Source: Malassezia japonica (lineage: Eukaryota; Basidiomycota; Malasseziomycetes; Malasseziales; Malasseziaceae). Taken from it: a stretch of DNA of 64,000 nucleotides. Positions 10,151 through 18,460 of the stretch are shown here, in pieces. The stretch lies in contig NC_083378.1 in NCBI RefSeq assembly GCF_029542785.1, positions 434,001 through 498,000 on the forward strand, given 5' to 3'. Position numbers and translations under genes: made by a program. Positions within the stretch are counted from its first letter, which is position 1. Every line of letters starts with the position of its first letter. Under the pieces are notes generated by a model that saw nothing but the letters and a program-made list of their open reading frames with translations, was not told the DNA's origin and did not search any database.

Positions 10151-11515
10151 ATGGAGGGCGCAACGAGAGGCAAGGCGGGCGGGACGCCGTCGGAAGCGTC
10201 CATGTACACTGAGCATCATGAGGAAGTGGAAGAGTCATCACCATTGCCGGGTGAATCGATGCAGAAGCCATGGCGTGTGCGCCTGAAAGCCGAGCTGTCG
10301 CGTTTCATGTTCCACATGCCCCCTAGCTGGTTTATCCTCAACATGGGCACAGGGATCACAGCGATCCTCTTGCATGAGATGCCATATCCTGCGCATTGGC
10401 TGCGTATATTGTCGTACATTGTCTTCTTGTTCGATGTGATTGTTTTCGTGCTAATTATCATGGCGACCGTCATTCGCTACACGCGCTGGCCGATCCTCAT
10501 CCGCCTCCTCCTGCGACACCCGGTGCAGTCTATGTTTCTCGGTACCTTTTCGATCGGACTGTCAAATATTGTGAATCTTTGTGTCTTGGTGCTTGCGCCT
10601 TTGACCAGGCACGGGTTCACCGTCTTTACATGGGTGCTGTGGTGGATCAATGTCGCCGTGGCGCTCTCCCTGATCATTGGCATGCCCGTGCTCCAGTTTA
10701 CGAGACAGGAACAGTCTCTGGTCGACGTGTCCGGCGCGCTCATAATTCCCGTGATTTCATGTGTGGTGGTGGCCGGTGCAGGCGCGAACCTTGCGGCGAT
10801 TTTGCACACGGAGCACGCAAAGCTCACCGTGATCGTGTGCTACATTTTGTGGGGAGGCGGTTTTATGATGTCGTTTATTTGCACCGTGCTTCTGTACGCG
10901 CGTCTCAGCTTTTACAAGGTACCGGACCGCTCGCTGCTGATAACCATCTTTATGCCACTGGGACTGTGCGGTATGGGTTCCTATACGCTCCTCCGCCTCT
11001 CGTCCGTCATTTACAATCTGAGCCACAGCACGGGTCAGGCGCTGGTCGCCGTGTCCGAGATGAGCGGAGAAAACGCACGGCTTATGGCCTTGATCGTTTA
11101 TTCAGGGACCATTCCTGTGGCCCTGTGCATATGGGGCCTGGGACTTGTGTGGCTTTGCATCTCCCTCTCGCTTCTGATTGATGTGTGGATCGTGTCGCGG
11201 ATTCCATTCAGCCTGGGATGGTGGGGCCTGACCTTTCCCCTCGGCACTTTTAGCGCCGCCGCCGGCCTCTTTGCAAAGGAATTCAATTCCGAGGCATTCC
11301 GCGTGGTTGGCACGGCCCTTGCTGTCATCGAGATTCTGATTTGGGTTCTTCTTGTGTCCTTGACGGCCTACCGCGTCGTCATGGGCCGGATTGTCGTGGC
11401 GCCGAGCTTGACTGAGTGCACAGGGCCACTACCCGTTAACGTACCTGTTCCACGACAGTACGAATTTGAGCCACGGAACCCAATACTCCCCCAATCCGAA
11501 CCGGCACCACGGTAA
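10151..11515 (+). CDS. SSU1: SSU1/TDT-family sulfite efflux transporter, copy 1
   Basis: An intronless gene of 454 aa with about ten membrane helices after a ~50-residue hydrophilic N-terminus. The motif PPSWFILNMGTGITAILLHEMPY, the middle GTFSIGLSNIVNLCVLVLAP and the late GWWGLTFPLGTF...KEFNSEAFRVVGT are typical of the tellurite-resistance/dicarboxylate (TDT) family. The branch is that of the fungal SSU1 plasma-membrane sulfite pumps. Sulfite export removes toxic sulfite made from cysteine and, in keratin-degrading fungi, is used to break disulfides. First of three tandem copies, all on the + strand. Malate or another anion cannot be excluded as substrate. Confidence 0.85.
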   Translation: MEGATRGKAGGTPSEASMYTEHHEEVEESSPLPGESMQKPWRVRLKAELSRFMFHMPPSWFILNMGTGITAILLHEMPYPAHWLRILSYIVFLFDVIVFVLIIMATVIRYTRWPILIRLLLRHPVQSMFLGTFSIGLSNIVNLCVLVLAPLTRHGFTVFTWVLWWINVAVALSLIIGMPVLQFTRQEQSLVDVSGALIIPVISCVVVAGAGANLAAILHTEHAKLTVIVCYILWGGGFMMSFICTVLLYARLSFYKVPDRSLLITIFMPLGLCGMGSYTLLRLSSVIYNLSHSTGQALVAVSEMSGENARLMALIVYSGTIPVALCIWGLGLVWLCISLSLLIDVWIVSRIPFSLGWWGLTFPLGTFSAAAGLFAKEFNSEAFRVVGTALAVIEILIWVLLVSLTAYRVVMGRIVVAPSLTECTGPLPVNVPVPRQYEFEPRNPILPQSEPAPR

Positions 11516-11636
11516 CGATGCTCTAGGCTTACGACTTACGACCCTCCGTCCGATTCATGCACGTCCGATAATGTTATAGCTCCACTTTTTGTGCACGGCC
11601 ATTCCTTCCTATTGGTAAGCCGAATCCGGCTTCGCC

Positions 11637-13019
11637 ATGGGTGGCAAGGAGCACCCCGCGTCTCCGCCTGCTCACCGTGCAGATGCAGTTGCCGAGGTCC
11701 AGGATCAGAAAGAGCCTGCGCAGGAATATGATCCGAAAAGGTCGTGGCCCGCGCGAGTACGCGCCGAGCTCAGTCGGATCACGCTCCATTTCCTGCCCAA
11801 CTGGTTTGTCATGACCATGGGGACAGGCATCACGGCAGTCTTGTTCCATGAGATGCCATACTCTGCACAGTGGCTGCGCATCATCTCGTACATTGTTTTT
11901 GGGCTGAATGTTGTGTTATTCTTGCTCTTTACGGTGATTAGCATTGTGCGATACGTTCGCTGGCCGTCGCTGCTATTCCTTTTGTTGCGCCATCCTGTGC
12001 AGTCCATGTTCCTGGGCGCATTTTCCATGGGCTTTTCGACTTTGATCAATATGTGCGTGCTGGCGATTGCGCCACACACCAATTATCACTTTACCCTCTT
12101 TGTATGGGCGCTGTGGTGGATCAATTCGGCAATGGCCGTGGCCATGTGCATCAGCCTCCCAGTGCTCCAGTTCACCCGGCACACCGAGTCGATCATGAAC
12201 GTGTCCGGTGCCATGTTTATGCCGGTCGTAACGACGATTGTGGCGGCGGCGTCCGGAGGCAAAGTGGCTAGTCTCCTTCCTCCAAACCATGCCAAGCTCA
12301 CGATCACTATTTGCTATATTATGTGGGGCTCTGGGTTTGCCATGGCAATATCGTGCATGGCCATGTTCTATATGCGCCTTGTGCTGCACAAAGTTCCCCA
12401 AGCCGGCGTCTTGATCACAGTATTCATGCCGGTCGGTATCTGTGGTCAAGGCTCCTATGCCTTGCTGGTATTCTCTTCGGTCCTTCGAGATCTCAGCTTA
12501 AAGACCGGACAGACGCTCGTCGGCGCCTCCGAGGTATCGCCGGACGAGGCGCGACAAATGGCTTTGGCCATTTACGCAATCACCATTCCTTTCTGCCTCG
12601 CAATGTGGGGCTTTGGCTTAGTTTGGCTCTTCATTTCGCTGTCGCTGCTTGCCGACATGTGGCTGGTCTCACCACTCCCATTCAACCTGGGGTGGTGGGG
12701 CATTACTTTCCCACTCGGCACCTTTTGCACGTCCACCGCGCAGCTCGCCAACGAGTACAACTCGGAAGCATTTCGCGTCATTGGAACTGTGCTTTCTGTC
12801 GCTGAAATTCTTATATGGTTTGTGCTGACTATCATCACATTCTACCGTGCGCTCCGTGGCGACATCTTTCTCGCGCCGGGCCTCGAACAGTTCGGCGGCA
12901 TTCCCCCAACCAAGGCGCCGATGCACCGGCAATATAAATACCAGCCCCGGGCACCGAAGCAATCACATGTCGAGGAGGGCAACAACACAACCACAACCGA
13001 CCCGCCTCGACCGCCGTGA
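11637..13019 (+). CDS. SSU1: SSU1/TDT-family sulfite efflux transporter, copy 2
   Basis: An intronless gene of 460 aa, paralogous over its whole length to the copies on either side. The first helix reads LPNWFVMTMGTGITAVLFHEMPY, followed by RHPVQSMFLGAFSMGFSTLINM, and the last motif is GWWGITFPLGTFCTSTAQLANEYNSEAFRVIGT. It has ten predicted helices and a charged C-terminal tail rich in Thr and Pro (NNTTTTDPPRPP). It lies 121 bp after copy 1. This spacer, unlike those before copies 1 and 3, has no CACGTG. That could mean different regulation, but it is only a sequence observation. Confidence 0.85.
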   Translation: MGGKEHPASPPAHRADAVAEVQDQKEPAQEYDPKRSWPARVRAELSRITLHFLPNWFVMTMGTGITAVLFHEMPYSAQWLRIISYIVFGLNVVLFLLFTVISIVRYVRWPSLLFLLLRHPVQSMFLGAFSMGFSTLINMCVLAIAPHTNYHFTLFVWALWWINSAMAVAMCISLPVLQFTRHTESIMNVSGAMFMPVVTTIVAAASGGKVASLLPPNHAKLTITICYIMWGSGFAMAISCMAMFYMRLVLHKVPQAGVLITVFMPVGICGQGSYALLVFSSVLRDLSLKTGQTLVGASEVSPDEARQMALAIYAITIPFCLAMWGFGLVWLFISLSLLADMWLVSPLPFNLGWWGITFPLGTFCTSTAQLANEYNSEAFRVIGTVLSVAEILIWFVLTIITFYRALRGDIFLAPGLEQFGGIPPTKAPMHRQYKYQPRAPKQSHVEEGNNTTTTDPPRPP

Positions 13020-13081
13020 ACCGCGTGCGGCTTCACGTAGCTTCTCCACACTGTACCATAGCGCAGATCTTGTGACACTTC

Positions 13082-13087
13082 CACGTG
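13082..13087. promoter_or_regulatory. CACGTG box upstream of SSU1 copy 3
   Basis: A single CACGTG 47 bp before the start of the third sulfite transporter, in the 114-bp spacer between copies 2 and 3. It may be a bHLH (Cbf1-type) site, judged only by sequence. Confidence 0.4.
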
Positions 13088-13133
13088 CGCATCGATAAAC
13101 TTTGGCCGGCTCCACATTTAGTGACTAGCCACA

Positions 13134-14528
13134 ATGATGGACGCCGCCGATCCAGGGCTCGATCGTGAGCTAGATGCGCCACCGTCCGACTCCACTCTCG
13201 GGCGGACCGATGAGGAGATTGGGCAATTCGCCGAGCCTCCGTCACTGCTTGAGGAGCGGCAACCCAACACGTCGTGGTGGGCACGTATGAAAGGCGAAAT
13301 GACGCGCGTGACGATGCATTTTCCGCCCAGCTGGTTCTCGGTGAACATGGGCACAGGTATCACGTCCGTGCTTTTGCATGAGATGCCGTACCAGGCACAA
13401 TGGTTACACTACCTTTCCTACATTGTATTCGCACTCAACGTCTTCCTCTTTGTGCTGTTTCTCGGTATTAGCATTGTCCGGTACGCCCGGTGGCCAGTCC
13501 TCCTGCGCCTCTTGCTACGCCACCCGGCCCAATCGATGTTCCTGGGCACATTCTCCATGGGCTTCTCGACGATTATCAATATGGCTGTCCTTGTTTGTGT
13601 CCCCCGCTGGGGTCATGGCTTTACCATGTTCATGTGGGCGCTCTGGTGGCTCAACTCTGCCATTGCCCTTGCCATGGGTGTCGCACTACCCATTCTGCAA
13701 TTCACGCGTCACTCTCACGAACTCAGCACTGTCACTGGTGTGCTTCTACTCCCAGTCGTCACTACGGTCGTCATTGCCTCGACCGGCGCAAACGTCGCAG
13801 ATGTGCTTCCCTCCAACCACGCCAAGCTGACCCTGACCGTAAGCTATATTCTGTGGGGCGCAGGATTCTGTATTGCGATGTTGTGTTTCGCGCTATTCTA
13901 TGCGCGTCTGACCATCCACAAGATCCCACCAGCAGCGCTCATCGTCACCATCTTCTTGCCACTAGGTACGTGCGGCCAAGCGGCGTACGGCCTGCTCCGC
14001 TTCTCGGCTGTGATCAACAAGCTGAGTGTAGAGTCAGGGCAATCGTTGTTTGGCGCATCGGAAGCGACCGCGAGTGAGGCGCGCATTATGGCCCTGGCGC
14101 TGTACGGTGTGACGGTGCCCGTGGCGCTGATCATTTGGGGCCTGGCTTTTGCCTGGCTGATCATTGCCGTGGGCCTTTTGTTTGATCTGTGGCTCGTGTC
14201 CAAGCTAACATTCAATCTGGGTTGGTGGGGCTTTACCTTCCCGATCGGTACCTTTACGACCGCCACCACGCAACTTGCCAAAGAGTTCAATTCTGAAGCA
14301 TTCCGTGTCCTAGGGACCTTGTTTTCTATCGTCGAGATCCTGCTGTGGATCGCTATTGGAAGTCTAACGTTTTACCGCGCGGTCAAAGGCGAGATTTTCG
14401 TGTCGCCATGCCTTGCTGAAACCGGCGGGCAGCCGCCCAAAGAGGCGCCATTCCACCGGCAATACGAGTACCAGCCTCGCTTTCCCCGCAAGCAGCCAGC
14501 TGCTCAGGATCTATCGGGCCCCGCCTAA
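13134..14528 (+). CDS. SSU1: SSU1/TDT-family sulfite efflux transporter, copy 3
   Basis: An intronless gene of 464 aa with a second ATG directly after the first. An acidic N-terminus of ~55 residues is followed by ten helices. Signature segments are FPPSWFSVNMGTGITSVLLHEMPY, GTFSMGFSTIINMAVLV and GWWGFTFPIGTFTTATTQLAKEFNSEAFRVLGT. By eye it is closer to copy 2 in the mid-region (SMGFSTIIN) and to copy 1 around KEFNSEAFRV. The C-terminal QPPKEAPFHRQYEYQPR resembles that of copy 2, suggesting serial duplication. Its TAA ends 1 bp before the TGA of the convergent Zn2Cys6 gene, so the 3' ends of the two transcripts must overlap. Confidence 0.85.
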   Translation: MMDAADPGLDRELDAPPSDSTLGRTDEEIGQFAEPPSLLEERQPNTSWWARMKGEMTRVTMHFPPSWFSVNMGTGITSVLLHEMPYQAQWLHYLSYIVFALNVFLFVLFLGISIVRYARWPVLLRLLLRHPAQSMFLGTFSMGFSTIINMAVLVCVPRWGHGFTMFMWALWWLNSAIALAMGVALPILQFTRHSHELSTVTGVLLLPVVTTVVIASTGANVADVLPSNHAKLTLTVSYILWGAGFCIAMLCFALFYARLTIHKIPPAALIVTIFLPLGTCGQAAYGLLRFSAVINKLSVESGQSLFGASEATASEARIMALALYGVTVPVALIIWGLAFAWLIIAVGLLFDLWLVSKLTFNLGWWGFTFPIGTFTTATTQLAKEFNSEAFRVLGTLFSIVEILLWIAIGSLTFYRAVKGEIFVSPCLAETGGQPPKEAPFHRQYEYQPRFPRKQPAAQDLSGPA

Positions 14529-14529
14529 G

Positions 14530-15240
14530 TCACCATGTGCCCATCCGATCGTACATCGGAACCGACATCGCATCGACGCAGCGCCGCTTGGGCTCTTGCT
14601 CCTCCCCGTCGCTGTCCATGGCCATGAAACGGAGCAGCATTTCGGTGGAGGTACCTGGGCCGTCTTCCGAAAGGAGCCGCTCGGACAGATGTGCGAGCGG
14701 CGACGTGGGCGGCGTGGCCTGGCGCGGGCGGAGGGGAAGAAAAGACACGCCCGTCTCTGGGTAGTCCTGTGCGCAGCGCTCTGCGCGGACTTCGAGCTGG
14801 CGCAGCTTTGCCTCCAAATTCGAGCAGCGATTCTCGAGCTCCTGGACGTAGGAGTCCGAGACGTGCTGCTGGCAGCATGTGTCGGCACCTTGTGGCGACC
14901 CACACGAGGTCTGGCGTACGCATGGCACGCCCGCTACGTGGCAAGCCCTGCACGTCCACCCACTATCGTCGCAGCGCCGCTTGGTGGCGCGGCAACGTTG
15001 GCAGGCATGCGTCGCCCTTTTGCGGTACTCCAAAGTCGATGGCGCCTGGTCGGCGCGGCGCTTGGGAGGCGTCCGCATCATGATACCCTCCAGCGATGGA
15101 CTGCTGTGTGTCGTAGAGCAGCCGCTTGTACCATACGCTTCGCTAGAAAGATGTTCCGACGAGCACGACCGATAGGACTGCATGGTGGCACTTGGACGAG
15201 CGTCCCAGAGCACCGGTGCACTCTGTGTCCGTACTGCCAT
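14530..15240 (-). CDS. Small Zn(II)2Cys6 transcription factor beside the SSU1 array
   Basis: About 236 aa from ATG 15240 (another ATG lies at 15183; the frame stays open upstream to 15357 but only from a GTG). The zinc cluster HACQRCRATKRRCDD...TCRACHVAGVPC has the exact spacing C-x2-C-x6-C-x6-C-x2-C-x6-C. After a short linker, SYVQELENRCSNLEAKLRQL forms a coiled coil suited to dimerisation. The rest is disordered and rich in Ser, Pro and acidic residues. The large fungal-specific regulatory domain of most family members is absent. It lies tail to tail with the third sulfite pump, so a role in regulating that array is a reasonable guess, not a demonstrated one. Confidence 0.75.
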   Translation of the reverse strand: MAVRTQSAPVLWDARPSATMQSYRSCSSEHLSSEAYGTSGCSTTHSSPSLEGIMMRTPPKRRADQAPSTLEYRKRATHACQRCRATKRRCDDSGWTCRACHVAGVPCVRQTSCGSPQGADTCCQQHVSDSYVQELENRCSNLEAKLRQLEVRAERCAQDYPETGVSFLPLRPRQATPPTSPLAHLSERLLSEDGPGTSTEMLLRFMAMDSDGEEQEPKRRCVDAMSVPMYDRMGTW

Positions 15241-15582
15241 GGCGGCTATGCGGTTCGGCCCGTCCCGAAGCTGTCCCAGTGTCACGCAATTATCTTGGAG
15301 ATTGCATCGGATGGGCAGCCGATAGGCAGTGGCCCCTGACCCGATTCCAGGGACCACTTGGCGATGCGACTGCGACAGTCAAGGTGAAGTGCGAGTGCCG
15401 TGCAGTGTCGTGCAGTGTCTAGCTCGTAATCATTTTGGACCTGTGCTATGGCTCTGGTATCCCAGAGGGCTATCGTACCAGCAAGAGTTGCGGTAGTAAA
15501 ACGCTACAGTCGAGTCCCACAGGAGACCAGCTGCGCTCTAGCCAGGGGTAGCGAGCAGGATGCCATTAGACGTGAGACGTGA
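15241..15582. other. Intergenic, Zn2Cys6 promoter and eIF4A 3' region
   Basis: This 342-bp gap lies between the Zn2Cys6 start and the eIF4A stop; both genes are on the minus strand. The frame of the Zn2Cys6 gene remains open to 15357, but no in-frame ATG is found there. I see no RNA gene, repeat or clear regulatory palindrome. Confidence 0.5.
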
Positions 15583-16872
15583 TTAGATCAGGTCAGCAAC
15601 GTTCAGAGGCATCTCCTCGACCTGGGTGTTGTAGAACTGCTCAATGTCACGCATCATGCGCACATCGTCCTCGGTGACAAAGTTGATGGCAACACCCTTA
15701 CGACCGAAACGACCACCACGACCGATACGGTGGATGTAGTTCTCGCGGTTCGAGGGCAAGTCGTAGTTGATAACCAGCGACACCTGCTGCACATCGATAC
15801 CACGGGCGAGCAGGTCGGTGGTGATCAGCACACGCGACGAACCCGAGCGGAACTCGCGCATAATAACCTCACGCTGCTGCTGGTCCATGTCACCGTGCAT
15901 GGCCGAGACAGTGAACTCCTTGGCGTGGAGCTGCTCGGTGAGCCAGTCGACCTTGCGGCGGGTGTTGCAGAAGATGACGGCCTGGGTAATGGTGACCGTC
16001 TCGTAAAGGTCGGTGAGGGTCTCGAACTTCCAGTCCTCCTTCTCGACAGCGATGTAGAACTGCTTGATACCTTCAAGGGTGAGCTCGTCACGCTTCACGA
16101 GAATGCGGACGGGTTCACGCATGAACTTATTGGTAACGGCAAGCACGTCCTCGGGCATGGTGGCCGAAAGGAGGACGACCTGGGTGTCCTGGGGCAGGAG
16201 CTGGAACACCTCGTACATCTGGTCCTTGAAACCACGCGAAAGCATCTCGTCGGCCTCGTCAAGGCAGAACATCTTGAGGTGGTCCGTACGGAACGCACGG
16301 CGGTTGATCATATCGTACACACGGCCAGGAGTACCGACCACAACCTGGGCACCGTCACCGAGGCGGGCCATGTCCTCGCGCACGTTGGTACCACCAATGC
16401 ATGCGTGGCACTGGATGTTCATGTAGTCACCCAGAGCGATGACGACGTTCTGGATCTGCTGGGCCAGCTCACGGGTGGGGGCAAGCACCAGGGCCTGGAC
16501 GGCCTTGAGGTTAGGGTCGATACGCTGGAGAATGGCGATCGAGAAGGTGGCAGTCTTACCAGTACCCGACTGGGCCTGCGCAATCACGTCGTGGCCCTTG
16601 ATGACGGGCACAATGGCACGCGACTGAATGGCCGAAGGGCGCTCGAAACTGGCGTGAGTCAAAAAAGACGTACCCGTAGGCGAAGACACCACGGAGAAGC
16701 TCGGGGGCGAGGCCCATGTTGTCGAAGTTGTCGTGCACCTCATCCCAGTTGGACTGGATCTCGCCGTCGGCGATCTGGACGTCCGTGGCAGGAGCGGGAG
16801 TCTCCTCGGGCCTGTGGCCAAAAGGCACGGTCAGCTGCTGCTCTTCACACCGGAGGCTACTCACTTAGACAT
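15583..16872 (-). CDS. TIF1: Translation initiation factor eIF4A (DEAD-box RNA helicase)
   Basis: Three exons: the first holds only MSK-, followed by a 53-nt intron (16812-16864), and a 25-nt intron (16649-16673) splits Tyr-Gly-Phe of the Q motif. The spliced protein is 403 aa, the usual eIF4A length. Motifs in order: GFERPSAIQ (Q motif), AQSGTGKT (I), PTRELAQQ (Ia), TPGRV, DEAD (II), SATMP (III), and [13 protein letters not shown] (VI) at the C-terminal lobe. It is the ATP-dependent helicase of the eIF4F cap complex that unwinds 5' leaders. Codons look uniform and C-ending, as in a highly expressed gene. The N-terminal intron is longer than most here and carries its own CTGAC branch box. Confidence 0.96.
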
Positions 16873-17080
16873 GTTGGATAGACTAGAAAGGCTCACTAAA
16901 CTTCCGCACCAAGTGGGAAGTTAACGCGTAAAAGAATTGGTTCCAACGGTGCACGTATTAGCACCGGCTGAAAAAGTTGTAGGAAACCTACGTCTCGGAG
17001 CGTCGGCGGGTGAAAATTTCACTGTGCCTCGCACAAACTATTTCCTGAATTGCCACACGTTCTTCGCGGCGGTATGTAGG

Positions 17081-17130
17081 CACGTGATGTCCGGCGCATC
17101 GCTCGCACGCCGCTCGCCGGATGGCACGTG
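17081..17130. promoter_or_regulatory. Two CACGTG boxes upstream of eIF4A
   Basis: CACGTG at 17081-17086 and 17125-17130, between the eIF4A start (16872) and the NCBP3 stop (17135), both minus-strand genes. They are 209 and 253 bp upstream of the eIF4A ATG. Assigned as possible bHLH sites on sequence alone. Confidence 0.4.
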
Positions 17131-17134
17131 CTGT

Positions 17135-18316
17135 CTAGTCGTCCCAGCCGTTCATCCGCGCGCGGGGCGCACGGACAGAGCCGCGGCCGCGGATGCGCAC
17201 GTCGTCGCCGCGCTCAGGAGATGCCGAGCGGCTGCGCGGGCGGCGCGCAGAGTCGTCGCGGTCGCCGCCGATGCGGTCGAGCAGCGAGCGAGGCGTATAG
17301 TCCTCGTCCCAGTCGTGGCCGCGCCGCTGCTCCGAACGAGGGTTGGCGTAGGGATCGTGGTCGTCGTATCGACGCTCCGTAGAGAATAGCTCGTCACGGC
17401 CGCCGCGGCGCCGCCGCGAGCTCGCATGCTCGCCCACTTGCAGCAGACGAGGAACAATGTCCTTGCCCGCACTGCGTCCGTGCTGGCGGTACCAGTTGCT
17501 GCGCTGCGCCGAGCGCGGCGCTTTGGTATCGTGGTGCATCAGTGCAAACCGGATCCACAGGCTCTGGCGCAGCTGCTTCACTCGGCGAAGGTCGCGCGTA
17601 AGCGTCTTCTTTTCCAATTCCTCGAGCTCCATGTCTTTGTAGATTTCGGGGATCGGCTCGGTGCTGTTGTCCAGACGCGCGCGGGCTTCCTCGAGCTTTG
17701 CCTGGACATCTGGCAGCTCTTCCAGCGACTGTTTTTCAATCGGATTGTACAATGCGCTGGGGAAGGCCATCGCAAGGCGAGGACGCAGTAGCGGCTGCAG
17801 CGTCTCGCTCGAGAGGCTCTCGACGGCTTCGGGCGTGGCAAGCTCGGACGGCGCCGGAGCGGGAGGACCGTCGCTCATCTCGGTATCGTCCATCTGCAGC
17901 TCTATCCGCTGCAAGCCCTCGAGGGCGTCGCCGTAGGTGTCAAACACAAGTACACAGCGCATGTCGTTGATCCATTCAATGCCTTTGGCGCGCGAACCAG
18001 TATGCGCGACGTAAGCCATTAGGCGTGACGTGGATAGCTGGCTGATCGCTTCACCCTCAAGGTGCAGCGCATCGATCCGCAGCTTGTCGCCCTGCTCCAC
18101 CGACGGCGGCGGCGGCGGCGGCGCGCCGGCATCCGGAGCTTCTTGCACCGGTTTTTCGTCGGCGACGGCTTCGACCGCGCGCTCCTCCTCCGCCTCGTGT
18201 GCCATTTCCTGTGGAATCTCGTAAAGAATGCGCCGGGGTTCTTCGCCCTCGTGCTCCTCGGCGCGCTCCTCGGCGCGCTCCTCGACGCTCGCACGGTGCG
18301 CTTCTTCCTCGTCCAT
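17135..18316 (-). CDS. NCBP3: Nuclear cap-binding subunit 3 (NCBP3)-like protein
   Basis: A single exon of 393 aa from MDEEEAHRASVEE. A Glu-rich N-terminus and a short polyproline run lead to an RRM-like domain at ~80-150 (KLRIDALHLEGEAISQLST, KGIEWINDMRCVLVFDTY). The mid-region contains LWIRFALMHHDTKAPRSAQRSNWYRQHG, similar to the conserved LRFAT...YY motif after the RRM of metazoan NCBP3. The tail is rich in Arg, Asp and Ser with an RGRG motif, fitting RNA binding. NCBP3 partners NCBP1 in an alternative cap-binding complex for mRNA export. The upstream frame stays open but the ATG at 18316 starts the conserved part. The assignment rests on recognised motifs, not an alignment. Confidence 0.72.
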   Translation of the reverse strand: MDEEEAHRASVEERAEERAEEHEGEEPRRILYEIPQEMAHEAEEERAVEAVADEKPVQEAPDAGAPPPPPPSVEQGDKLRIDALHLEGEAISQLSTSRLMAYVAHTGSRAKGIEWINDMRCVLVFDTYGDALEGLQRIELQMDDTEMSDGPPAPAPSELATPEAVESLSSETLQPLLRPRLAMAFPSALYNPIEKQSLEELPDVQAKLEEARARLDNSTEPIPEIYKDMELEELEKKTLTRDLRRVKQLRQSLWIRFALMHHDTKAPRSAQRSNWYRQHGRSAGKDIVPRLLQVGEHASSRRRRGGRDELFSTERRYDDHDPYANPRSEQRRGHDWDEDYTPRSLLDRIGGDRDDSARRPRSRSASPERGDDVRIRGRGSVRAPRARMNGWDD

Positions 18317-18460
18317 CGCGGTGGAGAGCAAGCTGTGCTGACTAAATACACGTCCGCTGCGCTGCACGGGCCGATAAACGATTGCTGCTGCGGAGAGCAG
18401 GTGATAAGCCGCATCGGACCCCGACCTTTGTACACCGTTCTTCCGGTGCACTGGCTTGCA

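Noticed and set aside
15241..15357. Longer Zn2Cys6 protein starting at 15357
   Set aside because: The upstream codon is GTG; the first in-frame ATG is at 15240.
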